Positions 15,364 to 23,827 of a stretch of 38,135 nucleotides of DNA are shown piece after piece. Numbering within the stretch: the first letter of the stretch is position 1; the number at the start of each line of letters is the position of its first letter. The notes under the pieces are model-generated. The model had not been told where the DNA came from, did not search any database, and saw only the letters and a list, made by a program, of their open reading frames with translations. Location: assembly GCA_947038175.1 (NCBI GenBank), contig CAMQVJ010000020.1, positions 1 to 38,135 on the forward strand, read 5' to 3'. This DNA comes from an uncultured Desulfovibrio sp. (GTDB lineage Bacteria > Desulfobacterota > Desulfovibrionia > Desulfovibrionales > Desulfovibrionaceae). The position numbers and the translations under genes are program-made.

Positions 15364-15965
15364 ATTATCACCCTCGCAGTTTGATTCGTAAAGCGCTTGT
15401 CAAAATGTTCAAAAAAGAACTTCACGAAAAAAACTTTAATATCACTGTTTTTGAAAACCGTGTTTCTGCTTTTTTGGCTGAGGATTTACCTTGTATCGCC
15501 GTTTATGCGGAGAGTGAAAACATTCTTGATGAGGCTAAACGCCCTAACCCTAATGAGCGGGATTTATCAATCAATATTGATTTGCTCGCAAGAGAGGGTG
15601 AAAATATTGATGATGATTTAGATGCGCTGTCGTACTTTATCGAAAAAATATTAACCATAGAAAAGCTTGATAGCGTGCTTGATTCCATGTTTGAGGCTGA
15701 TGGCCTTGTAAGCTCTGACATTGTATTGATTGAAGTGACCTATGAAAATATAGCTATGGGGCTTATTGCTGATGACGCAAGGGTTTTAGGCTGTGCCAGT
15801 ATGGCATTTAGCATAAAATACGAGCTACCTAAACGCTCTGAGTTACCTGATTTTAATGAGTTTAGTTTTGGAATGGATATGAGCGGTGAACTTGGTGAAA
15901 ACGGGCAAGGTAACGACAATAAAATAGATGTTTCTCTTTCACAAAAATTTGAAACAATAGAATAA
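15351..15965 (+). CDS. Tail terminator protein, gpU-like
   Basis: 204 residues. The layout of an N-terminal helix (LIRKALVKMFKKEL), then FENRVSAFLAEDLPCIAVYAESENI and a conserved RDLSINIDLLARE strand matches minor tail protein U/terminator proteins, which cap the tail tube and bind the head connector. The C-terminal 45 residues are acidic and Gly/Asn-rich and go beyond the usual domain. It precedes the sheath gene, as in Mu-like clusters. Confidence 0.65.
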   Translation: MSVINYHPRSLIRKALVKMFKKELHEKNFNITVFENRVSAFLAEDLPCIAVYAESENILDEAKRPNPNERDLSINIDLLAREGENIDDDLDALSYFIEKILTIEKLDSVLDSMFEADGLVSSDIVLIEVTYENIAMGLIADDARVLGCASMAFSIKYELPKRSELPDFNEFSFGMDMSGELGENGQGNDNKIDVSLSQKFETIE

Positions 15966-15978
15966 ATGGGGGCAAAAT

Positions 15979-16179
15979 ATGAATAAATCAAAACAAAATA
16001 TGATTTTTGTAAAGCCAAAAGACGCAATACTGCTCACTATTCCCGAAACTGGTGAAAAGTTGTGTGCAAAGGGTGCTTTTGTGCCTAAAAATGCGTTTTG
16101 GCATCGGCGCCTGCGTGATGGCGATGTCGTGGAAACAAATCCTGCTCATGCTGAAAAAAAAGTAAGCGAGGGAAAATAA
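15979..16179 (+). CDS. DUF2635 protein (Mu gp38-like)
   Basis: 66 residues. FVKPKDAILLTIPETGEKL, then AKGAFVPKNAFWHRRLRDGDVV is the DUF2635 pattern, a small protein found just before the tail sheath in Mu-like phages, of unknown function. GGGGGC sits six bases before ATG 15979. It abuts the sheath start. Confidence 0.8.
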   Translation: MNKSKQNMIFVKPKDAILLTIPETGEKLCAKGAFVPKNAFWHRRLRDGDVVETNPAHAEKKVSEGK

Positions 16180-17652
16180 ATGGCTATTTCTTTTAATGAG
16201 ATTCCCACTAATTATCGTGCGCCTGCGCAGTTTGTGGAGTTTAATAACTCCATGGCCATGCAAGGCGCTACGCAAATGGAATATAAGGTTTTACTCATCG
16301 GTCAAAAAACTCTTGCTGGTACTGCGCAAGCAGAACATACACAAATTGTATCTTCTTATGAAGATGCGGTTAAGCTTTATGGTGCTGGCTCACACCTTGC
16401 GCTGATGGTGGATGCGTATCGTAAGCAAGATATGATAACTAAGCTTTATTGCATCGCTCTTGCTGATGACGCATCGAGCGTAAAAGCAAGCGCTAAAATG
16501 ATGATTGCAGGCACAGTGACTATCCCTGCGCCTCTCATGCTTTATATCGGCGGTAAAAGCGTGCGAATCCCTGCGATGATTGGCAATACTGCAAGTGAAA
16601 TTGCAAATAGCGCTGTTATTGCCATTAATGCCCTCACGTCTTTATCTGTGACAGCCACGGCAAACGCAGGCGAAGTTATTTTGACGGCTAAAAATGCGGG
16701 TGAAGTGGGCAATGAGGTTGATTTGCGTCTTTCTTATTATGACGAAATAAAGCCAAGCGGTATAAGCATTGATTTTGAAGCTTTTTCGGGTGGTGCTGGT
16801 AATCCTGACATCACGCCAGTAATCGCCACCATGGGTGATGATTGGTATCACGTTATTTCCATGCCTTACACTGACCGTGCAAATCTTCGTGTTATGGAAG
16901 ATGAGCTTATTGATCGTTGGGGCCCATTGCGTCACATTGACGGTATTTGTATCACCGCAAGAACGGGAACTTTTGGCGAGCTTGTGACTTTTGGTGAAGA
17001 GGGCGAGCAAGGTAATTATGAAAATATCGTGATTATTGAAAATTGCAAAACTCCTGACTTGCCTTATGTGCGTGCAGCGTCCATCGCTGGTAATGTTGCT
17101 TATTACGGTAGCATTGACCCTGCACGCCCTTTTCAAACTCTTGCAATGACGGGGCTTTTAGCTCCTAAAGTAGATGATAGGCTCACCATGTATGAGCAAA
17201 ATCAGTTGCTTTATAGCGGTATAGCAACCACTCAAATTGACGCTGGTGGCAAAGTTCAAATTCAGCGTGTCATCACCAACTATCAAAAATCACCTTCTGG
17301 TGCTGATGATACATCCTATCTTGATGTAAACACTAAGCTCACTTTGTCTTATTTGCGCTTTGATTTTAGGGCGCGCATTTTGCGCAAATACCCACGTCAT
17401 AAACTTGCTACTGATGCAAGTGAAGTTTCGCCAGGGCAAGCAATTATGACTCCAAAACTCGGCAAGGCTGAAGCTGTTTCTGCTTGTCAAGATTGGATTG
17501 AGTTAGGGCTTGTGGAAAATATGAGCATGTTCAAAGAGGGGCTTATTTGTGAGCGTAATCCGCTTGATCCAAACCGTCTTGACTGGCGCATGACTCCTGA
17601 CTTGGTTAATCAGTTCCGCCTTGGCGCAGCGCAAATTCAATTCCGTTTATAA
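16180..17652 (+). CDS. Tail sheath protein (Mu gpL-like)
   Basis: 490-residue contractile sheath subunit. N-terminal region FNEIPTNYRAPAQFVEFNNS and the C-terminal block with RRKYPRHKLATD-like and LVENMSMFKEGLICERNPLDPNRLDW match the Mu-type sheath family, where the C-terminal part makes the inter-ring contacts. The length is normal. It shows that the virion is a myovirus with a contracting tail. The tube gene follows only after an unusual 324-nt gap. Confidence 0.93.
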   Translation: MAISFNEIPTNYRAPAQFVEFNNSMAMQGATQMEYKVLLIGQKTLAGTAQAEHTQIVSSYEDAVKLYGAGSHLALMVDAYRKQDMITKLYCIALADDASSVKASAKMMIAGTVTIPAPLMLYIGGKSVRIPAMIGNTASEIANSAVIAINALTSLSVTATANAGEVILTAKNAGEVGNEVDLRLSYYDEIKPSGISIDFEAFSGGAGNPDITPVIATMGDDWYHVISMPYTDRANLRVMEDELIDRWGPLRHIDGICITARTGTFGELVTFGEEGEQGNYENIVIIENCKTPDLPYVRAASIAGNVAYYGSIDPARPFQTLAMTGLLAPKVDDRLTMYEQNQLLYSGIATTQIDAGGKVQIQRVITNYQKSPSGADDTSYLDVNTKLTLSYLRFDFRARILRKYPRHKLATDASEVSPGQAIMTPKLGKAEAVSACQDWIELGLVENMSMFKEGLICERNPLDPNRLDWRMTPDLVNQFRLGAAQIQFRL

Positions 17653-17976
17653 ATGATTCTTTTGCCCGTTAGCTGCATCAAATTCGTTTTTTATTCAGGT
17701 CACGTACCTTATGTACCCATTGCAGAGCTTTTAGCTCTTTCGGGCATTCTGCCCTTGGTGTACTGGATTAGTCTGCCTAAAGCTTTATAGCTTCGCATAT
17801 TCGCTAAGGCAAACGAAACGCTCCCATCATAAAAAGCTTATTTTCTATTGCTAACAAACAAAATTACTCATTTATAAAAAAGTAAATATGGTTCTTTTAT
17901 TTGTTAGCGGCATCAAATTCGTTTTTTATTGCTAACAAACAAAATCACTTATTTATACAAAAACAAAGGGAAAAAT
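17653..17976 (+). other. Structured, repeat-flanked segment between sheath and tube
   Basis: No gene is seen. A 43-nt sequence at 17653-17695 recurs at 17888-17930 with six mismatches; its last 28 nt differ in one base. A 30-nt sequence at 17847-17876 recurs at 17928-17957 with two mismatches. Between the long repeats, 17713-17763 can fold as a three-way junction: outer GTAC-CCA/TGG-GTAC stem, inner hairpins AGAGCT-TTT-AGCTCT (17724-17738) and GGGCA-TTC-TGCCC (17742-17754). A further nested hairpin lies at 17774-17811. TTTGTTAGC/GCTAACAAA (17900-17908/17931-17939) adds another. It may be an RNA element, a small insertion, or the scar of a lost gene. Confidence 0.45.
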
Positions 17977-18345
17977 ATGTCTATTTCAAACAGGCGTGCA
18001 GGGCTTCTATATCTGCAATTTGACGGGGTTATGCAAGAGGCTAAAGGGGATTTTACTTATAACCTTGGCAATCCAAAACGTGAGCCTCTCATTGGCGCAG
18101 ATGGCACGCACGGCTATAAAGAAACGCCACAAGTCTCTTTTATTGAGGGGGCAATTACTGACTCTCAAACCCTCAAACTAGATGAATTGACCACTATTGA
18201 CGGCGCAACTATTACACTGAATCTTGCAAATGGAAAAACCATTGTGCTTTCTAATGCTTGGTATGCTGGAGAGGGTACGCCAAGCACCGCAGAGGCTGAA
18301 ATTGGCGTGCGCTTTGAATCAAGACTGAAAGCACAGGAGCTGTAA
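17977..18345 (+). CDS. Tail tube protein (Mu gpM-like)
   Basis: 122 residues. SNRRAGLLYLQFDGVMQEAKGDFTYNLGNPKREPLIGADG, then VSFIEGAITD and the closing GVRFESR fit the Mu-type tail tube family, which stacks as hexamers inside the sheath. ATG 17977 follows AAAGGG; a longer frame from 17929 would run through the repeat segment and lacks a ribosome site. Confidence 0.88.
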   Translation: MSISNRRAGLLYLQFDGVMQEAKGDFTYNLGNPKREPLIGADGTHGYKETPQVSFIEGAITDSQTLKLDELTTIDGATITLNLANGKTIVLSNAWYAGEGTPSTAEAEIGVRFESRLKAQEL

Positions 18346-18348
18346 ATT

Positions 18349-18618
18349 ATGATATATGGCAAAGTTTTACTTACCCACCCAATAGAATTGGGTGGTGTTG
18401 TTATTAAAGAGTTTATTTTTGATGTTGAACCAAAAGTAAAACACCTAAAAGGTATCAAACTTGATAATTTGGGAACAGATGCCCTTATTTCTGTGGCTGG
18501 CAGGCTTTGCAATCAAACTCCAGTTGTCATAGGTGAGCTCTCCTTTGTTGATGCAAAAAAAGTTGCTGATATAGTGCTAGGTTTTTTGGACGATTCCCCT
18601 CCAACTATAGAACAATAA
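18349..18618 (+). CDS. Tail assembly chaperone, zero-frame product (Mu gp41-like)
   Basis: 89 residues. The opening GKVLLTHPIELGGVVIKEFIFDVEPKVKHLKG and DALISVAGRLCNQTPVVIGELSFVD are typical of the Mu gp41-type tail assembly protein, which coats the tape measure before tube polymerisation. Near its end a slippery T-TTT-TTG (18582-18588) lets about one ribosome in some tens shift into the -1 frame and make a longer form. It starts 4 nt after the tube gene. Confidence 0.8.
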   Translation: MIYGKVLLTHPIELGGVVIKEFIFDVEPKVKHLKGIKLDNLGTDALISVAGRLCNQTPVVIGELSFVDAKKVADIVLGFLDDSPPTIEQ

Positions 18619-18737
18619 TCACGTATTTTGCTGTTTATTTACATTTTTCCATGTTGGATATTTATGAAATGACGGCAGTAGATGTGCATTTTTGGTATAA
18701 AAACCTTGCCGAGCATCAACGACTTGTAAGCAAGTAA
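18582..18737 (+). CDS. Frameshift extension of the tail assembly chaperone (-1 frame)
   Basis: Zero-frame codons GGT-TTT-TTG form the heptamer T_TTT_TTG at 18582-18588. After a -1 slip the frame stays open for 49 codons to TAA 18735-18737, giving an 80+49 = 129-residue fusion. The tail of the extension (MLDIYEMTAVDVHFW then YKNLAEHQRLVSK) looks like the GpE-type second chaperone domain. This explains the 137-nt stretch before the tape measure gene. Programmed frameshifting at this place is a conserved trait of long-tailed phages. Confidence 0.78.
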   Translation, partial: FFGRFPSNYRTIITYFAVYLHFSMLDIYEMTAVDVHFWYKNLAEHQRLVSK

Positions 18738-18755
18738 AAATAAGAAAGGATTGGT

Positions 18756-20387
18756 ATGTCAACAGAAGTTAAACTCGATATGGAGCTACACGCTGAAGAT
18801 AAATTTAGTGCGTCCTTTAAAAAGCTTATGCGTGTGGCAGATAGGGCAAAAGAAACTCTTGAACGAATGGGTGGTAGTAGGATTAGCCGTCGTTTTTTAG
18901 AGTTATCCTCTAGCGTTGGCGATGTACGTTCAAAACTTGGCGGTCTTGGTAGTGCTTTAGGTTCTGCAAGCTCGCTCCTTGGTGGGCTTGGTGTGGCTGG
19001 TGGTCTTGCAGGTGGGGGCATTTTAGCCCTCACTACCGAGGTTGCGGAGTCTGGGCGTGAGCTTGCTAGGCTTGCGCAGGCGGCGGGTGTAAGTACCACA
19101 CGCATGCAAGAATTGCATCATGCAGCCAATATGAATGGGCTTGAAGCTGAAGAACTTTCCATGCAAATGGCGACGCTCAACGAGCATATAGTAGAGGCTG
19201 GCAGTGGTAATGAGGATTTGGTTGCCACGTTTGACGCTCTTGGTGTCTCTGTAAAAGACAGCAGTGGAAAACTAAAAAAATCAGATGCCGTGCTTTTAGA
19301 AATGGCTGATGCTTTTGAAAAAATGGAAGATGGGCCAGCTAAAAGCGCCATTGCCATAAAACTTTTTGGTGATGCAGGGCTTTTGATGTTGCCTATGCTC
19401 TCAAAAGGTTCAAATGAAATAGAGAATTTAGGAAAAGAAGCTCATAATTTAGGGCTGATTATGAGTGATGATGCCATTTCTGCCTCAAAAGGTTTTTCCT
19501 CAAGCCTTGCACAGCTTATGTCTCAAATAAAATCTTTTGCGCAAAGTATTGGGGTTGCTCTTATGCCTCATATACAAGCGCTTATGGGGCAACTAAAAAT
19601 ATGGATAGGCGAGAATAAAGCACTTGTCACTCAGAGAATTGTTGAATGGGTGCAGTCTTTTGGGCAGGCTTTACCTGCTATAATTGAAGGCATATCTGGC
19701 GTATTTTCTGCCATAGCCACACTCTGTTCTTGGCTTGCTCCTGCCATTGAATTTTTGGGAGGAGCTAAAGTTGCCCTTGGTATAATGGCAGCGGTTTTAG
19801 CTGGGCCACTTATATTGGCACTTGCTATTGCTGGTAAAGCAATTTTTGCTTTTGGTCTTGTGCTAATGGCAAACCCTATCGGCGGGGCAATTGTTCTTAT
19901 TACTGGGCTTATTGCTACGTTTCTTTATTTCAAAGATTCCATTTTGAAGTTTATTAATGCGATTATTGAGGGCATTCCCGATTTTATATTTGATTGGCTT
20001 GGCACTGATAAAAAATCCATGAAATTTGATGTTGAAGTTGATAGCAGTGAACTAGACGCTTTAGATAAGGATGAGCTTGTCAAAAAACATGGTGGCGTTG
20101 CTAATTCTGAGATGTCAGACGGTCTTGAGCAGTCAGAATTAGATTCTTATGCAAGTGATCCTTTTGGTCAAGCGATGCCGTCACAAGGTCAGCAAGGTTT
20201 TGGAAAAGCACTGCCCATATCTCCTCTCACTTCTTCAAGCGCAAGCAGTCATGTAAGTGAAACAAAAATTGAAAAAAGTGAAATTAGGCTGATATTGCCT
20301 GAAGGAGTCACTGCTCTTGGCGGTGAAAATGCGAAGGGTGTCACCGTGGATCAGTCGGGGCTTGGTTATCAAACTAATTGGGGATAG
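18756..20387 (+). CDS. Tail tape measure protein
   Basis: 543 residues; its length sets tail length, and it is short for the family, implying a short tail. Residues 1-60 are charged helix, 60-95 a Gly/Ala/Leu-rich stretch, then a conserved block EVAESGRELARLAQAAGVSTTRMQ and ELHHAANMNGLEAEEL typical of tape measure proteins. Hydrophobic segments at about 310-400 are the membrane-active or channel part. The C terminus is Ser/Gln-rich. GAAAGGA precedes ATG 18756. Confidence 0.9.
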   Translation: MSTEVKLDMELHAEDKFSASFKKLMRVADRAKETLERMGGSRISRRFLELSSSVGDVRSKLGGLGSALGSASSLLGGLGVAGGLAGGGILALTTEVAESGRELARLAQAAGVSTTRMQELHHAANMNGLEAEELSMQMATLNEHIVEAGSGNEDLVATFDALGVSVKDSSGKLKKSDAVLLEMADAFEKMEDGPAKSAIAIKLFGDAGLLMLPMLSKGSNEIENLGKEAHNLGLIMSDDAISASKGFSSSLAQLMSQIKSFAQSIGVALMPHIQALMGQLKIWIGENKALVTQRIVEWVQSFGQALPAIIEGISGVFSAIATLCSWLAPAIEFLGGAKVALGIMAAVLAGPLILALAIAGKAIFAFGLVLMANPIGGAIVLITGLIATFLYFKDSILKFINAIIEGIPDFIFDWLGTDKKSMKFDVEVDSSELDALDKDELVKKHGGVANSEMSDGLEQSELDSYASDPFGQAMPSQGQQGFGKALPISPLTSSSASSHVSETKIEKSEIRLILPEGVTALGGENAKGVTVDQSGLGYQTNWG

Positions 20388-20389
20388 AG

Positions 20390-21538
20390 ATGACATATTG
20401 GAGAGAAACATTATTGCCTGCAAGCTTTCGCAATGTAGATTTTTTTATAAATTCTTCTGATGATGAAATGGGTCGTCGCACTGTGGTGCATGAATTTCCC
20501 ATGCGCCAAAATCCTTATGTTGAGGATATGGGTTTTATTACTCGTAAAATAGCCTTTTCGGCGTATGTGATTGGAAAAGATTATTTTGATAAACGCACAG
20601 CGCTAGAAAATGCTCTCAATGAAAAAGGATCAGGAACGCTTATACACCCTTATTATGGGAGTATTCTAGTTGCCCTTTCCTCCCCTGTAAAAGTGCAACA
20701 TACTGCGGAAAATGGCGGTATGTGCATTTTTACCTTAGAGTTTGTGCGTGTTGATAGTGATAGCAAATCACAAGTAAGCGCAAAACCAAACATTGCCCAC
20801 CAACTTACTCAAAAATCAAATTCATTATTTGATAAGATTGAGGCTAAACTAGCGAAAGCCTTGCAACTTGATGGCATGATTGCCCATGTGCATGATAAAG
20901 TTATGGGCTTTGCTGGTGACTGTCTTACAAAATTTGAAAATACCGCCTCCATGGTGACAAAGCCCTTAACAAAAATTGAAAATATGGCTCATGCAAATAC
21001 AGGTTTAGCCCATTCATTTGTGGATAGTTTTAGAAGCGCAGGCGAGCAAAAAAGCCCTCAAACCTATTTAGCAGCAACTAAAGAATTGCCAAAAATTGAG
21101 GTACCTGATTTTGCTGGCACGTCCACACTGGCAATCAAAAAAAGTGAAAAGGCTTTAGAGACTGCCACAAAAGAGCTTTGCGTGGTGTCCAGTATGCAAA
21201 GCTTAGTAAATTATATTCCTGAAACACGGCAAGAGGCTAAAATCATTCGTAAAAACCTTGTTTTCTTACTTGATGAGCTTAGTTTTGATGCCAATGACGA
21301 ATTTTTTCAAAAGCTTATTGAGCTTCGTGTGCTTGCCATGCGTCAACTTGCCGAAAATTTGGGTAAAGTGCCACAAGTTTTAATGGTTACACACCAAAAA
21401 GCCCGCACTGCTTTAGATATATCATGGTTTTATTTTGCAGATATTTCCGCTGAATCAAACATGGCAAGTCGAAACGATATTGAGCACCCTGGCTTTTTGC
21501 CCGCAGGGGTAAATATTGAGGTGGTGAATAATGCCTAA
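20390..21538 (+). CDS. DNA circularisation N-terminal domain protein (Mu gpN-like)
   Basis: 382 residues. MTYWRETLLPASFRNVDFF, then VVHEFPMRQNPYVEDMG and FSAYVIGKDYFDKRTALENAL, are the DNA_circ_N pattern of Mu gpN, a baseplate/tail protein whose name is historical. The rest is helical. ATG 20390 is chosen since GGGG of the tape measure end lies just upstream; a TTG 12 nt earlier is less likely. It overlaps the next gene by 8 nt. Confidence 0.88.
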   Translation: MTYWRETLLPASFRNVDFFINSSDDEMGRRTVVHEFPMRQNPYVEDMGFITRKIAFSAYVIGKDYFDKRTALENALNEKGSGTLIHPYYGSILVALSSPVKVQHTAENGGMCIFTLEFVRVDSDSKSQVSAKPNIAHQLTQKSNSLFDKIEAKLAKALQLDGMIAHVHDKVMGFAGDCLTKFENTASMVTKPLTKIENMAHANTGLAHSFVDSFRSAGEQKSPQTYLAATKELPKIEVPDFAGTSTLAIKKSEKALETATKELCVVSSMQSLVNYIPETRQEAKIIRKNLVFLLDELSFDANDEFFQKLIELRVLAMRQLAENLGKVPQVLMVTHQKARTALDISWFYFADISAESNMASRNDIEHPGFLPAGVNIEVVNNA

Positions 21539-22661
21539 GAATACTGTTTCCTTGCAAATTGACGGCATTGACTGGCAGGGTTGGTTTAGCTGTCAAGTTA
21601 CACGCTCAATAGAGGCCATCGCTGGTGGTTTTAGTCTTGGGCTTACGAATAAATGGGAAGAAAAACAAAAAAGGCTACCCATTGCTTGTGGCATGAGTGC
21701 TAAAATTTTGCTTGATAATGAAGAAATTATAAATGGCTATATCGACACGGTAAGCCACTCTTTTGACGCAAAAAGCCATAGTATCAGCGTTTCAGGGCGT
21801 GATAAATGCGCAGATTTGGTTGACTGCTCCGCTGTCCATAATCCAAGCCAATTTATAAATTTGAATGTTTTAGATATTGCAAACGAGTTATCAAAACCCT
21901 TTGGAGTGTCACCAAGTTCAAGCGCCGTTTTAGGGGCGGTGTTTCCTAATTTCAAGCTTGAAACAGGGGAAAAAGCTTTTGATGCGCTTGTGCGTGCGCT
22001 CAAGCAAAGAGAGCTTTTAGCCGTGCCAAATAGGCAAGGTGATTTTGTGCTTACAAAATTAGGTGATGAGCGTATGGAATCTGGGATTGTGCAGGGGGAA
22101 AATGTGCTTTCTGCTCAATTATCAATGGACGCAAAAGAGCGTTATTCTTGCTATATCTGCCACGGCCAACAACAAGGCAATGATGATGTTTTTGGTAAAG
22201 CCTGTTCTACCAAGGGGCAAGTGAAAGATAGCGAAATTGAACGCTATAAACCTATTATTGTGCGTGCAAGTCAGCAAGGCAATGCTGATTTCATGAAAAA
22301 GCGTGCGGAATGGGAATGCAAGGTGAACAGGGCTAAAAGCGTGAGCCTATCTGTAAAAGTGCAAGGCTTTAGGGGCGATAGTGGTGAGCTTTGGGATATT
22401 GGCAAAACTGTTTTTGTCAAACTACCCTTTTTAGGTATTGAGCAAGATTTGCTCATAGTGAGCACCACGTTTTCAAAGTCCCTTTCTGGTGGCTCTATTA
22501 CGGATTTATCACTCAAAGATTTAGACGCTTATGCCCCTGAGCCAGTAGAAAGTTCTGCTTCAGCTTCAGGTGCTTCGGGTGGGGGCAATCTTTCGTTATA
22601 CGTACAGCAGGCGCAATCAGCGAAAGCAGAAAATCAAAGAATAAGCAAAGGGAAAGTATGA
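21531..22661 (+). CDS. Baseplate hub protein (Mu gpP / gp44-like)
   Basis: 376 residues. VSLQIDGIDWQGWFSCQVTRSIEAIAGGFSL, IINGYIDTVSHSFD and SISVSGRDKCADLVDCS match the Mu gpP family, relatives of the T4 gp27 hub on which the spike sits. The C terminus is Ser/Gly-rich with a helix. It overlaps genes on both sides by a few bases, so the baseplate genes are tightly coupled. Confidence 0.87.
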   Translation: MPKNTVSLQIDGIDWQGWFSCQVTRSIEAIAGGFSLGLTNKWEEKQKRLPIACGMSAKILLDNEEIINGYIDTVSHSFDAKSHSISVSGRDKCADLVDCSAVHNPSQFINLNVLDIANELSKPFGVSPSSSAVLGAVFPNFKLETGEKAFDALVRALKQRELLAVPNRQGDFVLTKLGDERMESGIVQGENVLSAQLSMDAKERYSCYICHGQQQGNDDVFGKACSTKGQVKDSEIERYKPIIVRASQQGNADFMKKRAEWECKVNRAKSVSLSVKVQGFRGDSGELWDIGKTVFVKLPFLGIEQDLLIVSTTFSKSLSGGSITDLSLKDLDAYAPEPVESSASASGASGGGNLSLYVQQAQSAKAENQRISKGKV

Positions 22662-23266
22662 GTAATTTAGATAAACAAAATACGACTACTGCAAGAAATT
22701 TGGTTCTGCGTAGTGAGCTTTCCACCACCAACGATGAAAAGAAAATGCAGACAATCCAAGTTTTAGGCCTTGAAGAAGAAGTTTTGGACGATGTAGAGCG
22801 TTTTCAAAATTACGGTTTTACGTCGCATGTGCTTGCAGGCGGTGAGGCTATAATTTTAAGTGTTGGTGCTGATCGCTCGCACCCTATCGCCATAGTTGTG
22901 GATGATAGGCGCTATCGTTTCAAAGCAACTAAAGAGGGTGAAGTGGTGATTTATACCGATGAGGGCGATTATATACATCTTATGCGTGAAAATCGTATTG
23001 AGGTGAAAACCAAAACCCTTGAAGTAAACGCTGAAACAGTGATTGTGAATGCCACTGATGTCACCATAAACACGGATAAATATACCGTAAACGCAAGTGC
23101 CATTAGCCTCAATTCTTCAAGCTTTGATGTAACTACGCCAGACGCCAAATTTAGCAGTAAAATTTCTGCCGTAGATGATATCAAAGCTGGCTCCATATCC
23201 TCGCAAAAACACGTGCATACTGGCGTTGAAAGTGGCCCTGACTTGTCAGGCGTGCCGAAAGGATAA
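22658..23266 (+). CDS. Baseplate spike protein (Mu gp45-like)
   Basis: 202 residues. An N-terminal OB-like part (FQNYGFTSHVLAGGEAIILSVGADRSHPIAI) leads to a Val/Thr/Asn-rich repetitive beta-helix (about 115-175) and a tip ending KHVHTGVESGPDLSG. The H-x-H motif there is the iron-binding site of spike tips in Mu and P2 relatives. The trimer pierces the outer membrane on contraction. Confidence 0.88.
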   Translation: MSNLDKQNTTTARNLVLRSELSTTNDEKKMQTIQVLGLEEEVLDDVERFQNYGFTSHVLAGGEAIILSVGADRSHPIAIVVDDRRYRFKATKEGEVVIYTDEGDYIHLMRENRIEVKTKTLEVNAETVIVNATDVTINTDKYTVNASAISLNSSSFDVTTPDAKFSSKISAVDDIKAGSISSQKHVHTGVESGPDLSGVPKG

Positions 23267-23269
23267 GGT

Positions 23270-23737
23270 ATGGATATATTATTAAAGCTTGATAAAGGCA
23301 TAAGCGATATCTCCCTGCAAGACAATGACATTTTAGGCGACAAAAGCCTTTATACTGCTGTTCTCGTGAGCCTTTTTACAGATAAACGGGCGGATAATGC
23401 GGATGAATTACCGCCAGAATATTTAGTGGGGCAAGAAACACCTGACCTGCGAGGTTTTTGGGGTGATGCCATTTATCCTGAAAGTATAGGTTCAAAGTTA
23501 TGGCTACTCAAAAGAGAAAAACAGCTCCCACGGGTGCTTGTGCTTGCTAAACAATACGCAGAAGAATCCCTAGCGTGGCTTATACGTGATGGCTACTGCT
23601 CAAAAGTAACGGTGGATGCGCTCAACCCTGCCATGGGCATGCTCAATCTTAAAGTAAACCTTGAAGTAAATGTTAATTCATTACCTCTAGAGCTTGATGT
23701 GAGCTATGCGTGGACTTTTCAAATGTCAATAAATTAG
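23270..23737 (+). CDS. Baseplate protein gp46 family
   Basis: 155 residues with the gp46 pattern LYTAVLVSLFTDKRADNADELP, then RGFWGDAI and KLWLLKREKQ. Homologous in size and order to Mu gp46, a T4 gp25-like protein at the sheath base where sheath assembly starts. It follows the spike gene by 3 nt. Confidence 0.85.
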   Translation: MDILLKLDKGISDISLQDNDILGDKSLYTAVLVSLFTDKRADNADELPPEYLVGQETPDLRGFWGDAIYPESIGSKLWLLKREKQLPRVLVLAKQYAEESLAWLIRDGYCSKVTVDALNPAMGMLNLKVNLEVNVNSLPLELDVSYAWTFQMSIN

Positions 23738-23783
23738 GCTGTGCTTCTAAACTAATAAATTTCAAGAAATGCCTTTGGCGACT

Positions 23784-23802
23784 AAAGGGGATAATCCCCT
23801 TT
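23784..23802 (+). other. Hairpin in the gp46-gp47 gap
   Basis: AAAGGGGA-TAA-TCCCCTTT is a perfect 8-bp stem in the 90-nt gap. The AGGGG before the next ATG lies outside the stem, so the ribosome site stays free. It may protect mRNA ends; no T run follows. Confidence 0.4.
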
Positions 23803-23827
23803 GGAAACCCTAAATGAGGGGTATTAT

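Noticed and set aside
17653..17957. CRISPR array or diversity-generating element suggested by repeats
   Set aside because: Only two imperfect copies of each repeat, unequal spacing, and no cas or reverse transcriptase gene in the window.
18555..18561. A_AAA_AAA heptamer as the frameshift site of the tail chaperone
   Set aside because: A -1 slip here meets TGA at 18567-18569 after two codons; only the T_TTT_TTG at 18582 opens the downstream frame.
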